Shown: positions 11,980 to 24,739 of the stretch, piece after piece
How positions within the stretch are numbered: the first letter of the stretch is position 1
Layout: the number at the start of each line of letters is the position of its first letter
Assembly (NCBI RefSeq): GCF_964355755.1
Contig: NC_092670.1
Location: 31,483,795 to 31,547,794 of the forward strand
Reading direction: 5' to 3'
DNA from: Antedon mediterranea
Taxonomy: Eukaryota > Echinodermata > Crinoidea > Comatulida > Antedonidae
Length of the DNA: 64,000 nt
Position numbers and translations under genes: made by a program
Notes under the pieces: generated by a model
What the model was told of the DNA's origin: nothing
What the model saw: the letters and a program-made list of their open reading frames with translations, nothing else
Databases searched by the model: none

Positions 11980-13425
11980 TTGGCTGAACCGATAGCTCAT
12001 ATCATTAACCTTTCGTTTAAAACTAATTGTTTTCCTCATGATCTTAAAACTGCTAAAGTTACCCCACTATTTAAGAAAAATACTAGAACAAGTGTTGAGA
12101 ATTATCGGCCGATTAGTATTCTGCATACGGTATCTAAGATTCTTGAAAAATCTGTAGCTATACAAGTTGAAAGGTATCTTTCCAAAAATAATATACTTTA
12201 TGCCTATCAATCCGGTTTTCGGCAGGCCCATTCAACTGAAAGCAACCTCATAAATCTCATCGACGGTTTAAAAAACAATAAGTCCAAAGGCCTTCTTACT
12301 GGAATGGTTCTAATTGACTTACAAAAAGCTTTCGATACCGTCGACCATGTGATTTTAATTAACAAGCTAAAATGCATGGGTTTTAAGTGTACTGACTGGT
12401 TTCAATCTTATCTCGCTAACCGCACACAAGTTGTCAGTGTGAATGGTACCTGCTCTGAACCTCTTATAGTTACTCATGGTGTACCGCAAGGTAGCATCTT
12501 GGGCCCTATTCTTTTTCTATGTTATTTAAATGATATTGCTTCTTGTATTGATTCTGATGTTCAATTATTGCTTTATGCTGATGATTCTACGATTCTGTAT
12601 TCTCATCACGATGCCACCAAAATCGCTCATAAATTAAGTACTGTCCTAGCTAAGTGCCAGGACTGGTTAACTGAAAACAAATTATCTTTACATGTTGGCA
12701 AAACCGAAAGTATTATCTTTGGTAGCAGAGTGAAGCTTAACAAAGTTAAAGAGTTTTCTGTAGAATTAATGGGCCGTAGAATCAAAAGTACTAAGCAAGT
12801 TAAATATTTGGGTATTGATTTAGACCAATATGTATCATGTGATATTATTGCAACTAGTGTTATCAGTAAAGTTAAGTCAAGGTTGAAGTTTTTACATAGG
12901 CAAAGTTCGTGCTTGAATAAAAAATGTCGTAAACTATTAAGCACTGCTTTAATACAATGTACATTTGACTATTCTGCCTCGGCATGGTACGGCGGTGTCA
13001 ATAAGAATCTTAAACATAAATTACAAACTGCCCAAAACAAGATGGCACGTTTCATTTTAAATGTTGGTCCGAGGTCTCACATAGGTGCCAAAGAGCTTTC
13101 CGATCTTGGGTTTCTTAATGTCAGCCTCAGAAATAAGTTTTTAAGATTAAATTATGTTCACAAAATTCGTTATAACTTTAATACGCCTTTCCTTAAGGAT
13201 AACTTTTTGTTAATTTCTGATCATCATAACCATTTCACCAGGGGCACAACATTTAATTTTGTCACTCCTAAGGCTACTGGCGTTAATGATATGACTTTTT
13301 ATTTCTTAGGTATCCGTGACTGGAACAGGCTCCCCAATTCACTCAAATCAATACAAAATAATGCAACCTTCAAAATAAAACTAAAAAAATATTTTAATAA
13401 TGAACAGCTTGGAATTTCAGTTTAA
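11980..13425 (+). pseudogene. LINE reverse transcriptase half
   Basis: Continuous frame of 481 codons with the RT blocks in order: VTPLFKKN, NYRPISILHTVSKILEK, SGFRQAHSTES, VLIDLQKAFDTVDH, THGVPQGSILGPILFL, and the catalytic YADD at about 12572-12583, then a C-terminal thumb/connection region ending at TAA 13423-13425. It lacks its own start: the frame joins the linker through a one-base deletion near 11982 (just upstream the other frame reads NIPSRFLRDGAIIL). The 3' UTR 13426-13667 has no further gene. Confidence 0.85.
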
Positions 13426-14462
13426 TTAAGTTATTTTTAATATTGTTTTTTTGATGTTATCTTGTCTTGTATGTATTTTCTTGTTTTTTCATTTTTACTG
13501 AGTCATACTTAATGATAATTGTGCTAGGCCCAATCACTCACTTTTCAGTCATTACGGATTGGACCCCATTGTAAATAAGTTTACTTTTTTGTCGACTTAA
13601 TGGGTTATCCAGGTATTCTTTTAATACATTGTATATTTTAACTTTTTATGTATGAATATCGAATAAAATCAATCAATCAATCAATCAATCAAGAACCAGA
13701 AGGAGGATAAGAAAAATGAGGGAAAGGGTATTAATAATAACATTCATCTCTTAAATAAATTATCGTTATGGTTTTCTAGTGAATAAGCAATAATTAATGG
13801 AAATGACATGAATTACAACTAATTTCTAATAATAACTATACAATTATCTATGCTATTCAGATTCTAAACAAGAGTCAGATGAACAATCATCTTCCACTGG
13901 TGAAGGACTAGCTATCTGCGCATCTGGTGTTGAGAAGGAGATTGAATTTCCTAAAACTAGTTTCTTTGATGTACTAAAGGAAAACTAAGATTAAACAAGG
14001 CCATATAGATGGCTGCAGTCGCGTGCTTAGTGTTTACCGACCGACCGACCAACCTACCAACAGACCGAAATTACTGAACATGTTTAAAAATGTTGAAATG
14101 TTTAAAAACAGTTATATTTTTTTAATTTACACGTGCGTAGCCTGTCACTTTTGACGTGCTCATATAACGTAATTTCGAGTTGAAAAGTAAGTCAAGAAAA
14201 CAGAAATCGGGCAAAAAGAGTGCGCAATAACATTTAACGTGCAGTGCGCGCGCAAAAATCTGCGCACTCATGGCAATTTTGTAAACGCTTAAAATTGCCT
14301 GAAACGTACTCTTATTTCATCGAAAATAAATTTTTAAAATTTTAAACGCGCGTACGCATGCGTTACATGCGCTACGCACGTAATTGTATTGCCATATGAT
14401 GATTTATGCCCTGAAATTTATGAGTACCAAATTTTATTTAATTGTGATTCATATCAATATTT

Positions 14463-17077
14463 TTATCAATAATAAGTGTCATTATAAAATTAGAGATGAC
14501 TTAACTCCTTTAACCTATTTTTGTGAATCTCAGTTTATTGAAGTTAAAACCGGAACTATATAGACCTCATAAAATTTCTATTCCTTTCTTTACACAGAAC
14601 TTTGAACTCCTTATTAAAAACTTAACGAAAGAAAATAAAAAAATATTTCTCCTTGGTGATTTTAACATTGACTTACTCAAATTTGAATCTGATAACAATA
14701 TTAATGATTTTGTTCATTGTCTTTTCAACAATTCTCTCATTTCGCTTATTCATAGACCGACACGCATCACCGAACATTCCGCTACCCTAATTGACAACAT
14801 TTTCACTAATGATCTTGAATCGTCTGTTAGTGGTATCATTATTAATGATGCTACAGATCATCTTCCTGTTTTTAACATCAGTTCAAATAAACCGAGTAAG
14901 CGAGTAATCAATACCAATCTTAAATTTAGAAATACTAGTGAACACAATATCCTTAATTTTCGTAATGATTTATCAAATTTTCCATGGAATGATGTCGTGA
15001 GTACGCAAGACACAAATCTGGCATATGACACATTTATTAATAATTTTACAACCTTATATAATAAACACTTTCCTTTAATTGAACCATTCAAAGCTAAAGT
15101 TAAACTTAAACCATGGATGACCGATGGACTTTTGACTTCGATTTTGTACAAACAGAGACTTTATTCTAAAAGTCTACGCCATCCAACACTTTCTAATATA
15201 TCCAAATATAAGCGTTATCGAAATAAATTAAACAACCTTTTAAAAACTGCTAAATTGGATTACTTTTGTGAAACTTTTACTAAGCTTAAGTTCAATATCA
15301 AGGCCACCTGGCGTGTCATCAATTCTCTTCTTAAGTCAAATAAAAATGCACCTGCCGATATTGAACTTTTAGCTGATGGAAAATTAATAAAAGAACCTTT
15401 AATAGTAGCAAATATATTCAATGACCACTTCACAAATATTGGACCCAACCTTGCTGGAAAAATAAATAATGACTCTGATAAAACTTTTCATCACTTCTTA
15501 CATCCCCCTATTCCTAACTCAATTTTTCTTTCACCTGTAACCGAACAAGAAGTGCACAAAATCACAAATTCATTTAAAAGCAACAAGGCCTCTGGCATCG
15601 ATGACATTTGTGCTAAAGTTATCAAAAAATCCATTGACACTATTCTCTCTCCTCTCACTTACATTTTTAATTTATCTCTTACGTACATCTGGTGTTTTTC
15701 CCAACTCCCTAAAAATTGGTAAAGTTATTCCAATTTTCAAGAAAGGTAGCAAGTCCGATCCAAATAACTATCGTCCAATCTCCATCATTCCCTTTTTTTC
15801 AAAGATTCTTGAAAAGATTATTTATAACCGCGTCTATAATTTTATAAGCAAGCACAATATTCTTTATAATAAACAATTCGGATTTAGGAAAAAACTATTC
15901 TACGTCTTTTGCGCTAATTGATTTAACCAACAACATTATTGATGCAATTCAAAACAATTCTTTTCCCTCTGGCTTGTTTATTGACCTGTCGAAAGCTTTT
16001 GATACTATTGACCATCATATTCTGATTACTAAACTTTCAAATTATGGTATCCGTGGTGTTGCTCTTAAACTTTTAAACAATTACTTATCAAATAGATTTC
16101 AATGTACTTCTGTTAACAATCATACCTCTGATCTTAAGCCCATTACCTGTGGTGTTCCCCAAGGGTCCTTGCTTGGCCTTCTTTTATTTCTAATTTACAT
16201 CAATGATTTATCAAACGCCTCAGATATCCTTACCTTTTATCTTTATGCAGATGACACGACTTTATTTTATAAAATTGTTAACTTTCAATCAATTTTTCAT
16301 ACTTTTAACCAAGAATTAATTAATATTAATGATTATTTTAATGTGAATAAACTTTCAATAAACCTAAGTAAATGCAACTTTATGTTGTTTGGAATACGTC
16401 ATCAAAAACTAACCGACGAGTCTCATAAAATAATGATTGGTGATCAAGTAATTCCCCATGTTAAGCAAACCAAATTTTTAGGTGTTTTAATTGACCAAGA
16501 GCTAAATTTTAAAAATCATATAAAAGAAATTGAATTAAAAATTTCTAAAAACATTGGCATACTTTATCGTCTTTCTTCCTTTTTACCGTCTCAAATTTTA
16601 CGCAATATTTACTGTTCCCTTATTCTGCCTTTTATTAGTTACTGTAACATTGTATGGGCCAATAATTACCCTTCAAATCTAAATAAAATACATGTCCTTC
16701 AAAAGAAAGCTGTTCGTCTTATCTCGGGTAACTCACGTCTTGCTCATACTAATATCCTTTTTTATAACCTTAAACTCTTAACTGTGCACGATATTAATAA
16801 ACTCCAACAATGCATTTCCGTTTATGAACATATTAATTCCAAACTGCCTTCTAACTTTTCCTGTAATTTTTTAACTAACTCTGAAATCCATTCGTATAAC
16901 ACAAGAGCATCACGGGACCTTCATCTTCCTCAACCTAAACTAACTAAAATGAAACATAACATTCGCTATAGTGGTTCTAAACTATTCAATAATCTACCTC
17001 CCGAAATTTCATCATCGTCTTCTAGCAAAATGTTCTCTTTTAAACTTAAAGAATATCTTATTTCAAATTATAACTAA
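14463..17077 (+). pseudogene. LINE 2 endonuclease-reverse transcriptase, broken by frameshifts
   Basis: The first readable codons give CHYKIRDDLTP, then a one-base loss near 14560 (at the YRPHK block). The frame from 14523 to 15722 has FLLGDFNIDLL, RPTRITEHSATLIDNI and ATDHLPVF (endonuclease end), then a linker (KPWMTDGLL, YKRYRNKLNNLLK) and the start of RT (KSNKASGIDDICAKVIK). A slip near 15680 moves to the frame with VIPIFKKGSK and NYRPISIIPFFSKILEK (to 15921), and a slip in an A run near 15890 moves to 15905-17077 with IDLSKAFDTIDHHIL, GVPQGSLLG and YADD at 16244-16255. Stop at 17075-17077. Confidence 0.8.
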
Positions 17078-17484
17078 TTGTTTTCTCTATTTTGTAATAT
17101 TTTTTTAACTTTAGAAACTTTTTCGAAATTGCTTCCTTTTCTGTTGGTGTGTGTGTGTGTGTGTCTGTTGATCTTTATGTGTATGTGTAGTTATATGTTT
17201 ACATTTATATATATAAGTATATAATCTTCTTACATGGCTTCCCAACATACAAGTTTCAATTGGATTTTTGTTTCCAATTGATCGATACTTTCTTGGTTTT
17301 TTTTGCCTCTTTCATTTTGTATATAACTGAATCATCTTTTTATACATTATGATTTACTGTATTATATCTCTAAAAAAAAAAAGAAATATATATTTATTTA
17401 TAAAATATCAGAAATTATAATGTTTTTTTACTCAAATATGAATGAAAGAAATAAATGTTTATTTGAATTGAATTGAATTGAATT
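14463..17484 (+). mobile_element. Second LINE (Jockey/CR1-type), 5'-truncated, inactive
   Basis: Begins inside the endonuclease domain (no PHD or 2A part) and ends with a tandem ttgaa tail at 17462-17484. The mid-endonuclease start is typical of incomplete reverse transcription. It differs in sequence from the LINE at 9570-13692, so it is another family. A (GT)n microsatellite sits in its 3' UTR at 17143-17163. Confidence 0.85.
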
Positions 17485-17720
17485 GTGAAGATATGATCAC
17501 AAACGTGATTTCGTTAAATCGTGCGTAGACAGCGTAATTTTTTATTGCGCACCGTGAAAACATAACCACATCGATTCCTGGCCATAAGGAATATACTGTG
17601 AAAAATTGACTTAGCTAGATTAAACTGATATCAAGGTAAGGTCAGAAAGCGATAAAACGCATAGTGATACCGGACCGACAGACAGATCGACAGACCGACA
17701 GACCGACAGACCGACCGACC

Positions 17721-17824
17721 GACATAGTGAACTATAGAGTCGCTTCCACGCGACTAAAAACAATAGCAAACAGTATACAGTAAGTTTTTAGTCGCGTGGA
17801 CGCGACTCTATAGTTCACTATGTC
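17721..17824. repeat. Long hairpin between two head-to-head element ends
   Basis: gacatagtgaactatagag at 17721 is mirrored by ctctatagttcactatgtc ending at 17824; arms of about 40 bases, extended outward by accgacc/ggtcggt repeats, surround about 25 unpaired bases. Two copies of the same element meet here end to end. Confidence 0.85.
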
Positions 17825-17852
17825 GGTCGGTTGGTCGGTCTGTCTGTCTGTG

Positions 17853-18200
17853 TTTGTCGATAACTGGACATTAAGCCCATTGGCCTGCTCCATTTATTGC
17901 TTTGTTTCGCACCCCTACTAAACCAAGGTTTGTCGATAACTGGACATTAAGCCCATTGGCCTGCTCCATTCACTGCTTTGTTTCGCACCCCTACTAAACC
18001 AAGGTTTGTCGATAACTGGACATTAAGCCCATTGGCCTGCTCCATTCATTGTTTGTTCCGCACCCCTACTAAACCAAGGTTTGTCGATAATTGGCCATTA
18101 AGCCCATTGGCCTGCTCCATTCATTGCTTTGTTTCGCACCCCTACGAAACCAAGGTTTGTCGATAACTGGCCATTAAGTCCATCGGCCTACTCCATTCAT
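17853..18200 (+). repeat. 76-bp minisatellite, about 4.6 copies
   Basis: Unit begins tttgtcgataactgg and contains ttaagcccattggcctgctc; starts at 17853, 17929, 18005 and so on, with 1-4 changes per unit. It lies inside the forward GTCGCGTG element that begins at about 17785. Confidence 0.9.
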
Positions 18201-18705
18201 TTAATGTCATGTATGTGAATTTCATTTCCAAACTTCTTGTCTCGGATATAGTCGGAGGAAGATTAATCGATAATTTGTCGAGCTACAATGAAATGAGTTT
18301 TAAAACCCCACTTTACTTGCCGCCTTATTTATATATTTTTAAGCCACACGTCATTGAATAAATTATTATATTATACTATATTTGAAGTGTCCGTATTTCA
18401 TTAGTGTTAGGTGTACCACAGCCTACTATACTAACTAAGCTTTTGTTTGACATATGACAGAACTGTAGATTGACAGACAGACCAACCGACATAATTGCTA
18501 AGGGAGTAGACATAAACAATATACTGTACTCAAACAAAGGGCAATTATAGTTCCATCATACCGTAAATAGTACATGAATTATAAAGCGTTACACTAACAA
18601 ATAATAATAAAGCGGGTTATATTTATTTTTAAAATATGCACAAAATTTAAATATGGCGAAGTGCCACAATTACTCAAATTGAAAGTGAATTTGGATACTA
18701 TAACA

Positions 18706-18955
18706 CGAGCGATGTGTAACACCCGATTCTGCTACTGTCAATAGGTATGTATCTGTATAACTATCAGCAAGTGTATGCTGTCTGCATAAATGCTGTACTT
18801 TTAACACATACATATATTATAGAGTATTATAGAGGGTGCTATATAGAGTAAATACAAACACCGTTTGTAGCAACGTGGATAACTTTCTATAGTTATACAG
18901 ATATCACCTAGGGACAGTAGCAGAATCGGTTGTGTGTAAACTCAACTCGAGCGAT
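18706..18955. mobile_element. Foldback (MITE-like) element
   Basis: Left arm ccgattctgctactgtc then tatctgtataactat (18723-18765) is mirrored in the right arm at 18890-18935 (atagttatacagatat, gacagtagcagaatcgg). The 10-base word CGAGCGATGT flanks it on both sides (18706 and 18946), possibly a target duplication. Otherwise 18201-20106 shows no gene. Confidence 0.6.
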
Positions 18956-20106
18956 GTCTACTTAACATAATTATGTCTGTCCTGACGTGCCGTAGTTAAA
19001 CATCTTCCATATCAAGTCTACTAACGGCAACATATCGTACAATATCATCTGGTAGGCTATTAAATTATCATATGGGATAAAGGAAGTTGATACGCGATAC
19101 TGCAGGACGTTATGATGCTAAATAAATGTTGAATGGAACTTTTAATATTTGGTACATGGAAGATGATAGACAACGAAAAAATCAAAAACAATACGTAGAC
19201 ATTTAAATAAATCACCAAATCACATTTTTTTTTCAATTAAAACAAATTTACTTTAGGCCTATAATAAGCAAACATATGGCTAAAATGGTATACCGGTACA
19301 TTGAAAATGCATTCTGTGCATTTATATTTAAATATTATATATAGAAATTGACAAAATGTATTTTTAATTCTATAAGTGTAAAACTTTTGTTGCATTTATT
19401 GAATTTTCAAATAAAAAATACATAATCTATTTTGGATAACATTATTATCAAGTTATCCTATAGGAATCACAGCAACAACGAACATACATGACCAGTCCAA
19501 GAGGGTAAGTATTTATATTTGTTGACTCTTTAAATTTCTCTGTCATCAATTTTAATTTTTGGTTTGTTGAAATTGATCATAAATTTTTCCTTATGTAATT
19601 TTGTCTTCTTTTCCCTGCCGATGCAGAGGGCGCTTTACAGCTGTGGCCTTTCTCTGAATCTAGTGAGATTTCTTGAGTTAAATTCTTGATGTTGTTCTAA
19701 CTTTGTCTGGTCTATTCCGTTTTGTATGATTTCTGTGGATATTGTTGTACTGATTCTATTTCCGTTAGCCGTTTTGATGTTTGTTGCATATGGTATTTTT
19801 ATGGTTGAACTTTTGAACAAACTGTAACTTTTTTATTTATTTTTTGCTTGTATTATTTGAGGTAACTGCAGTCTAATTTATTCGTTTTTATATATGTATG
19901 TATTGTTGATAGTGATTTTAGTTTAAATAGTTTTTATAATGTAATACATATGCAATTCAGCCATGTGCTGCCATGTATGTAATTTGTATGTGAATTTTGA
20001 ATAAATATACCGATATATATGCGCGGTATGCAATAATAAAATGTCATAACAAGACGGATCACTGTAACAAGGCGGTAGCCGTTTGTATTAATACTCTTTG
20101 TAATAA

Positions 20107-22657
20107 TCTATATATAAATTTACGTAAGGGCAAAATTCGGTAAATCGCGCCTTACTTCTAGAATTTTCACTCGATGGTATGTAAAGTTGATTCGTACTTT
20201 CGGTACTTATTTTAACCGCCTGATGTAACCCTGTTTACTAATTAAATTGAGTTAGATAATTAGTTATTGACGATTAAAACGAATTTAGGTTCAAAGATTT
20301 GCCCCAAATAGGGGTGTTTTCCGATCGTTGTATACACTGTCTAATGGATGTCCATCTTGAAAAATACCCGCCAAAAAATGCGAGGAGGCTTCGCATTTTT
20401 CTATCTCCTCCTACGATAATTGTTTTTAATAGCTGAAAACCGGTTGAACAGCTAGAGTACACCATCATAATGTTGAAGACAGGCCGATTTTCTTTAAAAA
20501 ATACTATTTTGATAGATTTAATATACGATTATACAAATGTATTGATTTGCGATGAATGGAACATCCCAATCTCTCAGTCTGCCAGAGTTGGTTTAACACA
20601 AGTACTGTAGGTAAATTTATGAGCCCTTGGTTTAACACATACGGTAGGTAAATATATGGGCCCTTTGAGAATAAACTTGCAATACTTTGACAATACTGTA
20701 AATACCTATTAACTATTTTTCATTTGAATCGAACATTTCTTACTGTGAATGTTCGTACTGTTAGATGTAATATAAAAATATATACAAATAAACTTTATTA
20801 CTGAGACTGTGGATAGGCTCTACTGTTAGATATACAAATAAACTTTATACTGACAGTTCCTTCTCAACGTTTGTATTAATTAATAATTACCAAAAATATA
20901 AACGTCGTAGTGGTGTATCGTGACATGTACTTTAATATTTCAATCGATTATGACAGTGACAATTTTAACAAAGTATTAAATCGCAAATGTTTTAGGCCTA
21001 CTGTATTTAGAGGTATATTATTTATAGGCCTATAAAACACGAACAAAATATTTCGTTACTCAGTGGATAAAGAATATATTTAAAAATTGTTCCTCTTTGT
21101 ACCTATCCGCTTTCCCATCCCTCAACCCTAATGTTACATAGCGAGGAGGCTTCGCATTTTCCTATCTCCTCCTACGATAATTGTTTTTAATAGCTGAAAA
21201 CCGGTTGAACAGCTAGAGTACACCATCATAATGTTGAAGACAGGCCGATTTTCTTTAAAAAAATACTATTTTGATAGATTGCTAGAGTACACCATCATAA
21301 TGTTGAAGACAGGCCGATTTTCTTTAAAAAATACTATTTTGATAGATTTAATATACGATTATACAAATGTATTGATTTGCGATGAATGGAACATCCAGTA
21401 GTTTGGTTTAACACAAGTACTGTAGGTAAATTTATGAGCCCTTGGTTTAACACATACGGTAGGTAAATATATGGGCCCTTTGAGAATAAACTTGCAATAG
21501 GTTCGGAAAATGTTAAAAACCAATTTCTATTATTTGAATCGGTAAACAGTTTCCATTTATTATACATTGATAATGAAACATGAAATATTCCTATTTATGT
21601 CCCTCGAGGTTCATTACAATTTATATTTAGTAGTCCCACGGACTTCATCTTAGCCACTCCCCCGAGTGTGCTAAGGCCAAATTTATGATACCCTACTTTC
21701 TATGTAGTTACAGTTAGTTCTTGACGATAATAATAATACAACGAATTTAGGTTACACCCTTCGGCCGCGAAAACGTTTCTGTACAAATATGATACCGATT
21801 GGCTTTATTTCATTCAACAGCGACCATAATCTCGGCAATTACAGGATAGATAAACTATTTTATTATTGATGTGCTTATAAATTAAGACTCATGTAAACAG
21901 CTTGATTACATCATTTTACAGACAAACGAAACTTTTTTAAACCTACTGTTTCAATAACTGAGTATAATACTGTATACGTTTTCATAAGTAAGTGCATATA
22001 CATTTTCGTGTTTTCATTGACGAGATTGTAATAGTAACTTCAGTAACTATTACAGTACTTATTTATTATACGATACAAGACAATTGTATCTGACAGGTAC
22101 GTACATTATTCTAAAAAATAAGTCTAGATAGATCCCTTAGGCGTCATAAATCACAGGCCAACAAATCAGTACTCATGACAGAAATTCGACCCAGTTTGGT
22201 TCACACAAATGTTTACAGGAAGTTCAACACCACAACCGATGATTTGCCCTAAATATTTAGGTAGACTACAGTTTAATTTTTCACTGAATAGGAGCTTGAA
22301 TTTCCGATTTCCATTTCGCAGAATGTCTAGGTCTATTTATTTAGTTTGGTTCTTATAATATATAAATACAATCAACTTTATTACTGCGGTTCCATCACCA
22401 CCACCACGTGCTGCCGCCCAATTCCCGTACATACATTTCCATTTCTCCCTAATTTCTTTAATCCACATAAATTAATTGTCCTTTATGGAATCCAGTATTG
22501 GTTTTGTTGTCTCTATTTCTGAATACCCCAATTAGGGGGACACTTCCGTTTTTGTTTAGTGTCCCAAAAAAGTCCCCGTCCGTGGATTCTACTGTATTCG
22601 AGAACCATCTGTGAGCACCCCTAGATGGTACGCGAGCGAAGCGAGCGTGCCATCTAG
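20107..22657 (+). mobile_element. Helitron, copy 1 (non-autonomous)
   Basis: Starts with TCTATATATAAATTTACG directly after an A and ends with CTAG directly before a T, the A^T insertion rule of Helitrons. The last 37 bases (22621-22657) form a stem-loop (gatggtacgcgagc / gcgagcgtgccatc). The same termini and much of the interior occur inverted at 36054-37644. No Rep/helicase frame is present. The interior contains a duplicated block: about 20380-20690 recurs at 21140-21500, with an extra partial copy at 21280-21330. A fragment of the gtgtcccc-type inverted-repeat element is seen at about 22531-22590. Confidence 0.8.
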
Positions 22658-23095
22658 TTATATCAAATTCAGCTAAAACAAAATAATAAGACTATCATAA
22701 GTACAGTATACTGTAATTATCACTAAACTATTCAGGTACAATAACTTGCTCAATACAACAGTTGTAAGTAAACTTAATTAGGCTTATATTCTATACAAGC
22801 CTCAGTATCTCATTTAGTTAACTGGAGGGCAATCGGTAATATACCTATTGATCTTGCTGTTAAGTGCCCTCGCTATTTGGCTAAAAAACTAACAAATTAC
22901 CACCTTTCTGAACTTTAATCATAATTCCATGGATACAAGAAAAAAAAGGATAAAGAATAAAAGAAAGAAACCAAGAAAAATGGAAAAACGGGAGGGGGAT
23001 AGAGAAAGAAAAAAGTAGTGTTTGTAAAATACGCGCCCTCGTATATAAAAAAGGTACATGAAAACAAAACGGCGCCGTCTTAGGTTTCAGGAGTA
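22658..23095. other. Intergenic downstream of lectin 1
   Basis: AT-rich, with a purine-rich stretch at about 22935-23016. It probably holds the 3' end of the lectin 1 transcript; no other gene seen. Confidence 0.4.
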
Positions 23096-24597
23096 TTAAC
23101 GCACTTCCGGCATTTCACAGATATAAGATTGTGTCTCACTACAAGTTTGACCAGCCCAGAGTTTACTATACATATACATCTCACCACAACTGTTCCCTGA
23201 ATTGTTTTGTTCGTTCTCTGCAAAATCTGCAAATGAATATACAAAGCAAATCAGGTAATGTAGGCCTATTTTATATGACACTCTTATCTCCGCCATTATT
23301 ATATTCAGTCCGGTGTTCTATTGACACGTATGCTTTTAAAGCATAATTTATACCATAGCTAGACTAGATTTAAATTCGTAACTTTTACGAATTATAGATG
23401 ATCTTCTTATAGGTGATCATTTTCCCGACATTTAGGCCGCCTAAATTTTAAAATTTGGAAGTGACGAAACATGCACGTAGGCGGCACGTTAAAATACGAA
23501 CGCAAAAAGTATTACAATAGGTCCATCAGAGAATAACATACAGTATACTGTATATAGTGTAGCATAGGTGAAATTATGGGACCCATACAAAGTTGTTGGT
23601 ATGATGACGTCATCAAAATCTGATTTTATTAGGGGAAAGATGTTGTGAAAATTAAAAAACCAATGAGATTTTAAATTTTATTATATTATTTATCCAATTT
23701 TTATAAATTGTCACGATTGTTGTAATTCATTTTTTTAAACTGCAAGAACAATTTAAATAAGTAAACCTTGATTAAACCTTGATTAAAGATTGAATTTCTG
23801 CGAGATAATCGTACAGAAAGAAAGTAGAAGATAAGATGTTTGTAGCCTACAATAGGATCACCTAATTAGCAATCGGTTATTTCTTACACTTAAAAGGTGA
23901 GTATACATTATCGACCCAAACAAATGGAGTGGATGCACTTGTTTTTCTCATTCCAATCCATGCTTTCCCTGAAGTAGCAAGGTTACCGACGAAGTTATTT
24001 TCTGCATAATTATTGATCACAACAAGATCACCACGTTTATATCTTCTGCACAAAGGTCTAGCTTCATGCCAAGTAGATCGGGAGAAAAAGTAGCGATAAC
24101 ATTTAGTTCCAAACGGTCTCCAACCATGATAACACCCTAAAGTACAAACAAACAGTGTAACAGATTTTGGAAATATATTAAAAGATGATATGTATAAAAA
24201 AAATAAAAATGTTGGTAAATAATGATACTGGATAGAGAAATGATTACAACAACAAAATCATGTATGTAAACATATGATAACAAAAATACAATTTTACCAA
24301 AACTATGTATACATTATTATTAGTTCGAAAGTTATAGCCATAGTTTGTTGGACAGAATTATTGTGTCAGACGGCGCCCCGTAACAGCCGGATCAAATGGG
24401 ATGGGGCTTGGGGAAGAATACGCTCATTCCAACAAAAAGCTTCGTCAAATATTATTATTTCAAAAATTAAAGAGTGAATGATTAAGGACATTTTTAGTGT
24501 TAGTATTAGTTTAAAAAATAGTTATAATCTTACGTCCTTCAACCAGCGTTGCAGCGACTGTTAAACAGGCCAGCACCAACAAAGTAATTCGCGCCAT
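23096..24597 (-). CDS. Secreted C-type lectin 1 (divergent, three exons)
   Basis: Exons 24597-24534, 24136-23888 and 23226-23096, phases 1 and 1, total 147 residues. ATG at 24597 begins a classic signal peptide (MARITLLVLACLTVAATLVEG). The domain starts CYHGWRPFGTKCYRYF, the conserved opening of a C-type lectin domain, then TWHEARPLC, AWIGMRK, FVWVD, SCGEM, WAGQTC and a closing YICEM, followed by PEVR and stop (23096-23098). The acceptor cattttgcag at 23227 must be used: the next AG downstream would create a stop. At the Ca2+/sugar site it reads EQN instead of EPN or QPD, and the usual WND is WAG, so calcium-dependent sugar binding is doubtful. It shares its signal exon with the other lectins in the cluster, but is clearly older. 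Confidence 0.85.
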
Positions 24598-24739
24598 TCA
24601 GTATAGATGATGATTTGTTGTACAGCATCAATGAAAGAAGTGGTGACAATAAGGTGTGAAATCGTTTATGTACAAAGGAGGTTGGGCTTATTTTAGCAAA
24701 TGGGAGGAGCCTTGACACACAGCTATTTACTGTATAAAT

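Larger units (their letters stand above)
9570..13692 (+). mobile_element. CR1-like non-LTR retrotransposon (LINE), nearly full length, inactive
   Basis: In order: a probable 5' UTR (9570-10137), a 2A-like motif, a PHD-like zinc finger, an AP-type endonuclease, a linker, reverse transcriptase, then a 3' UTR ending in a short tandem (ATCA)n tail at 13668-13692. A microsatellite tail instead of poly(A) is typical of CR1/L2-type LINEs. About four single-base frameshifts (near 11395, 11475, 11810 and 11982) break the reading frame, so this copy is dead. The 5' boundary is an estimate, set where the purine tract stops. Confidence 0.85.
13994..17760 (-). mobile_element. Dispersed element with GTCGCGTG ends, interrupted by a LINE
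   Basis: Read on the minus strand it starts with ttttagtcgcgtgg ... ctatagttcactatgtcgg (17760 downward) and ends with accgacc repeats, then agcacgcgactgcagcca and tatggccttg (13994). The same two ends occur much closer together at 34884-35003 and 35647-35760, which are short versions. The internal part 14090-14400 is rich in gcgc and acgcacg words. The LINE 14463-17484 lies inside it. No transposase seen, so non-autonomous. Confidence 0.6.
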
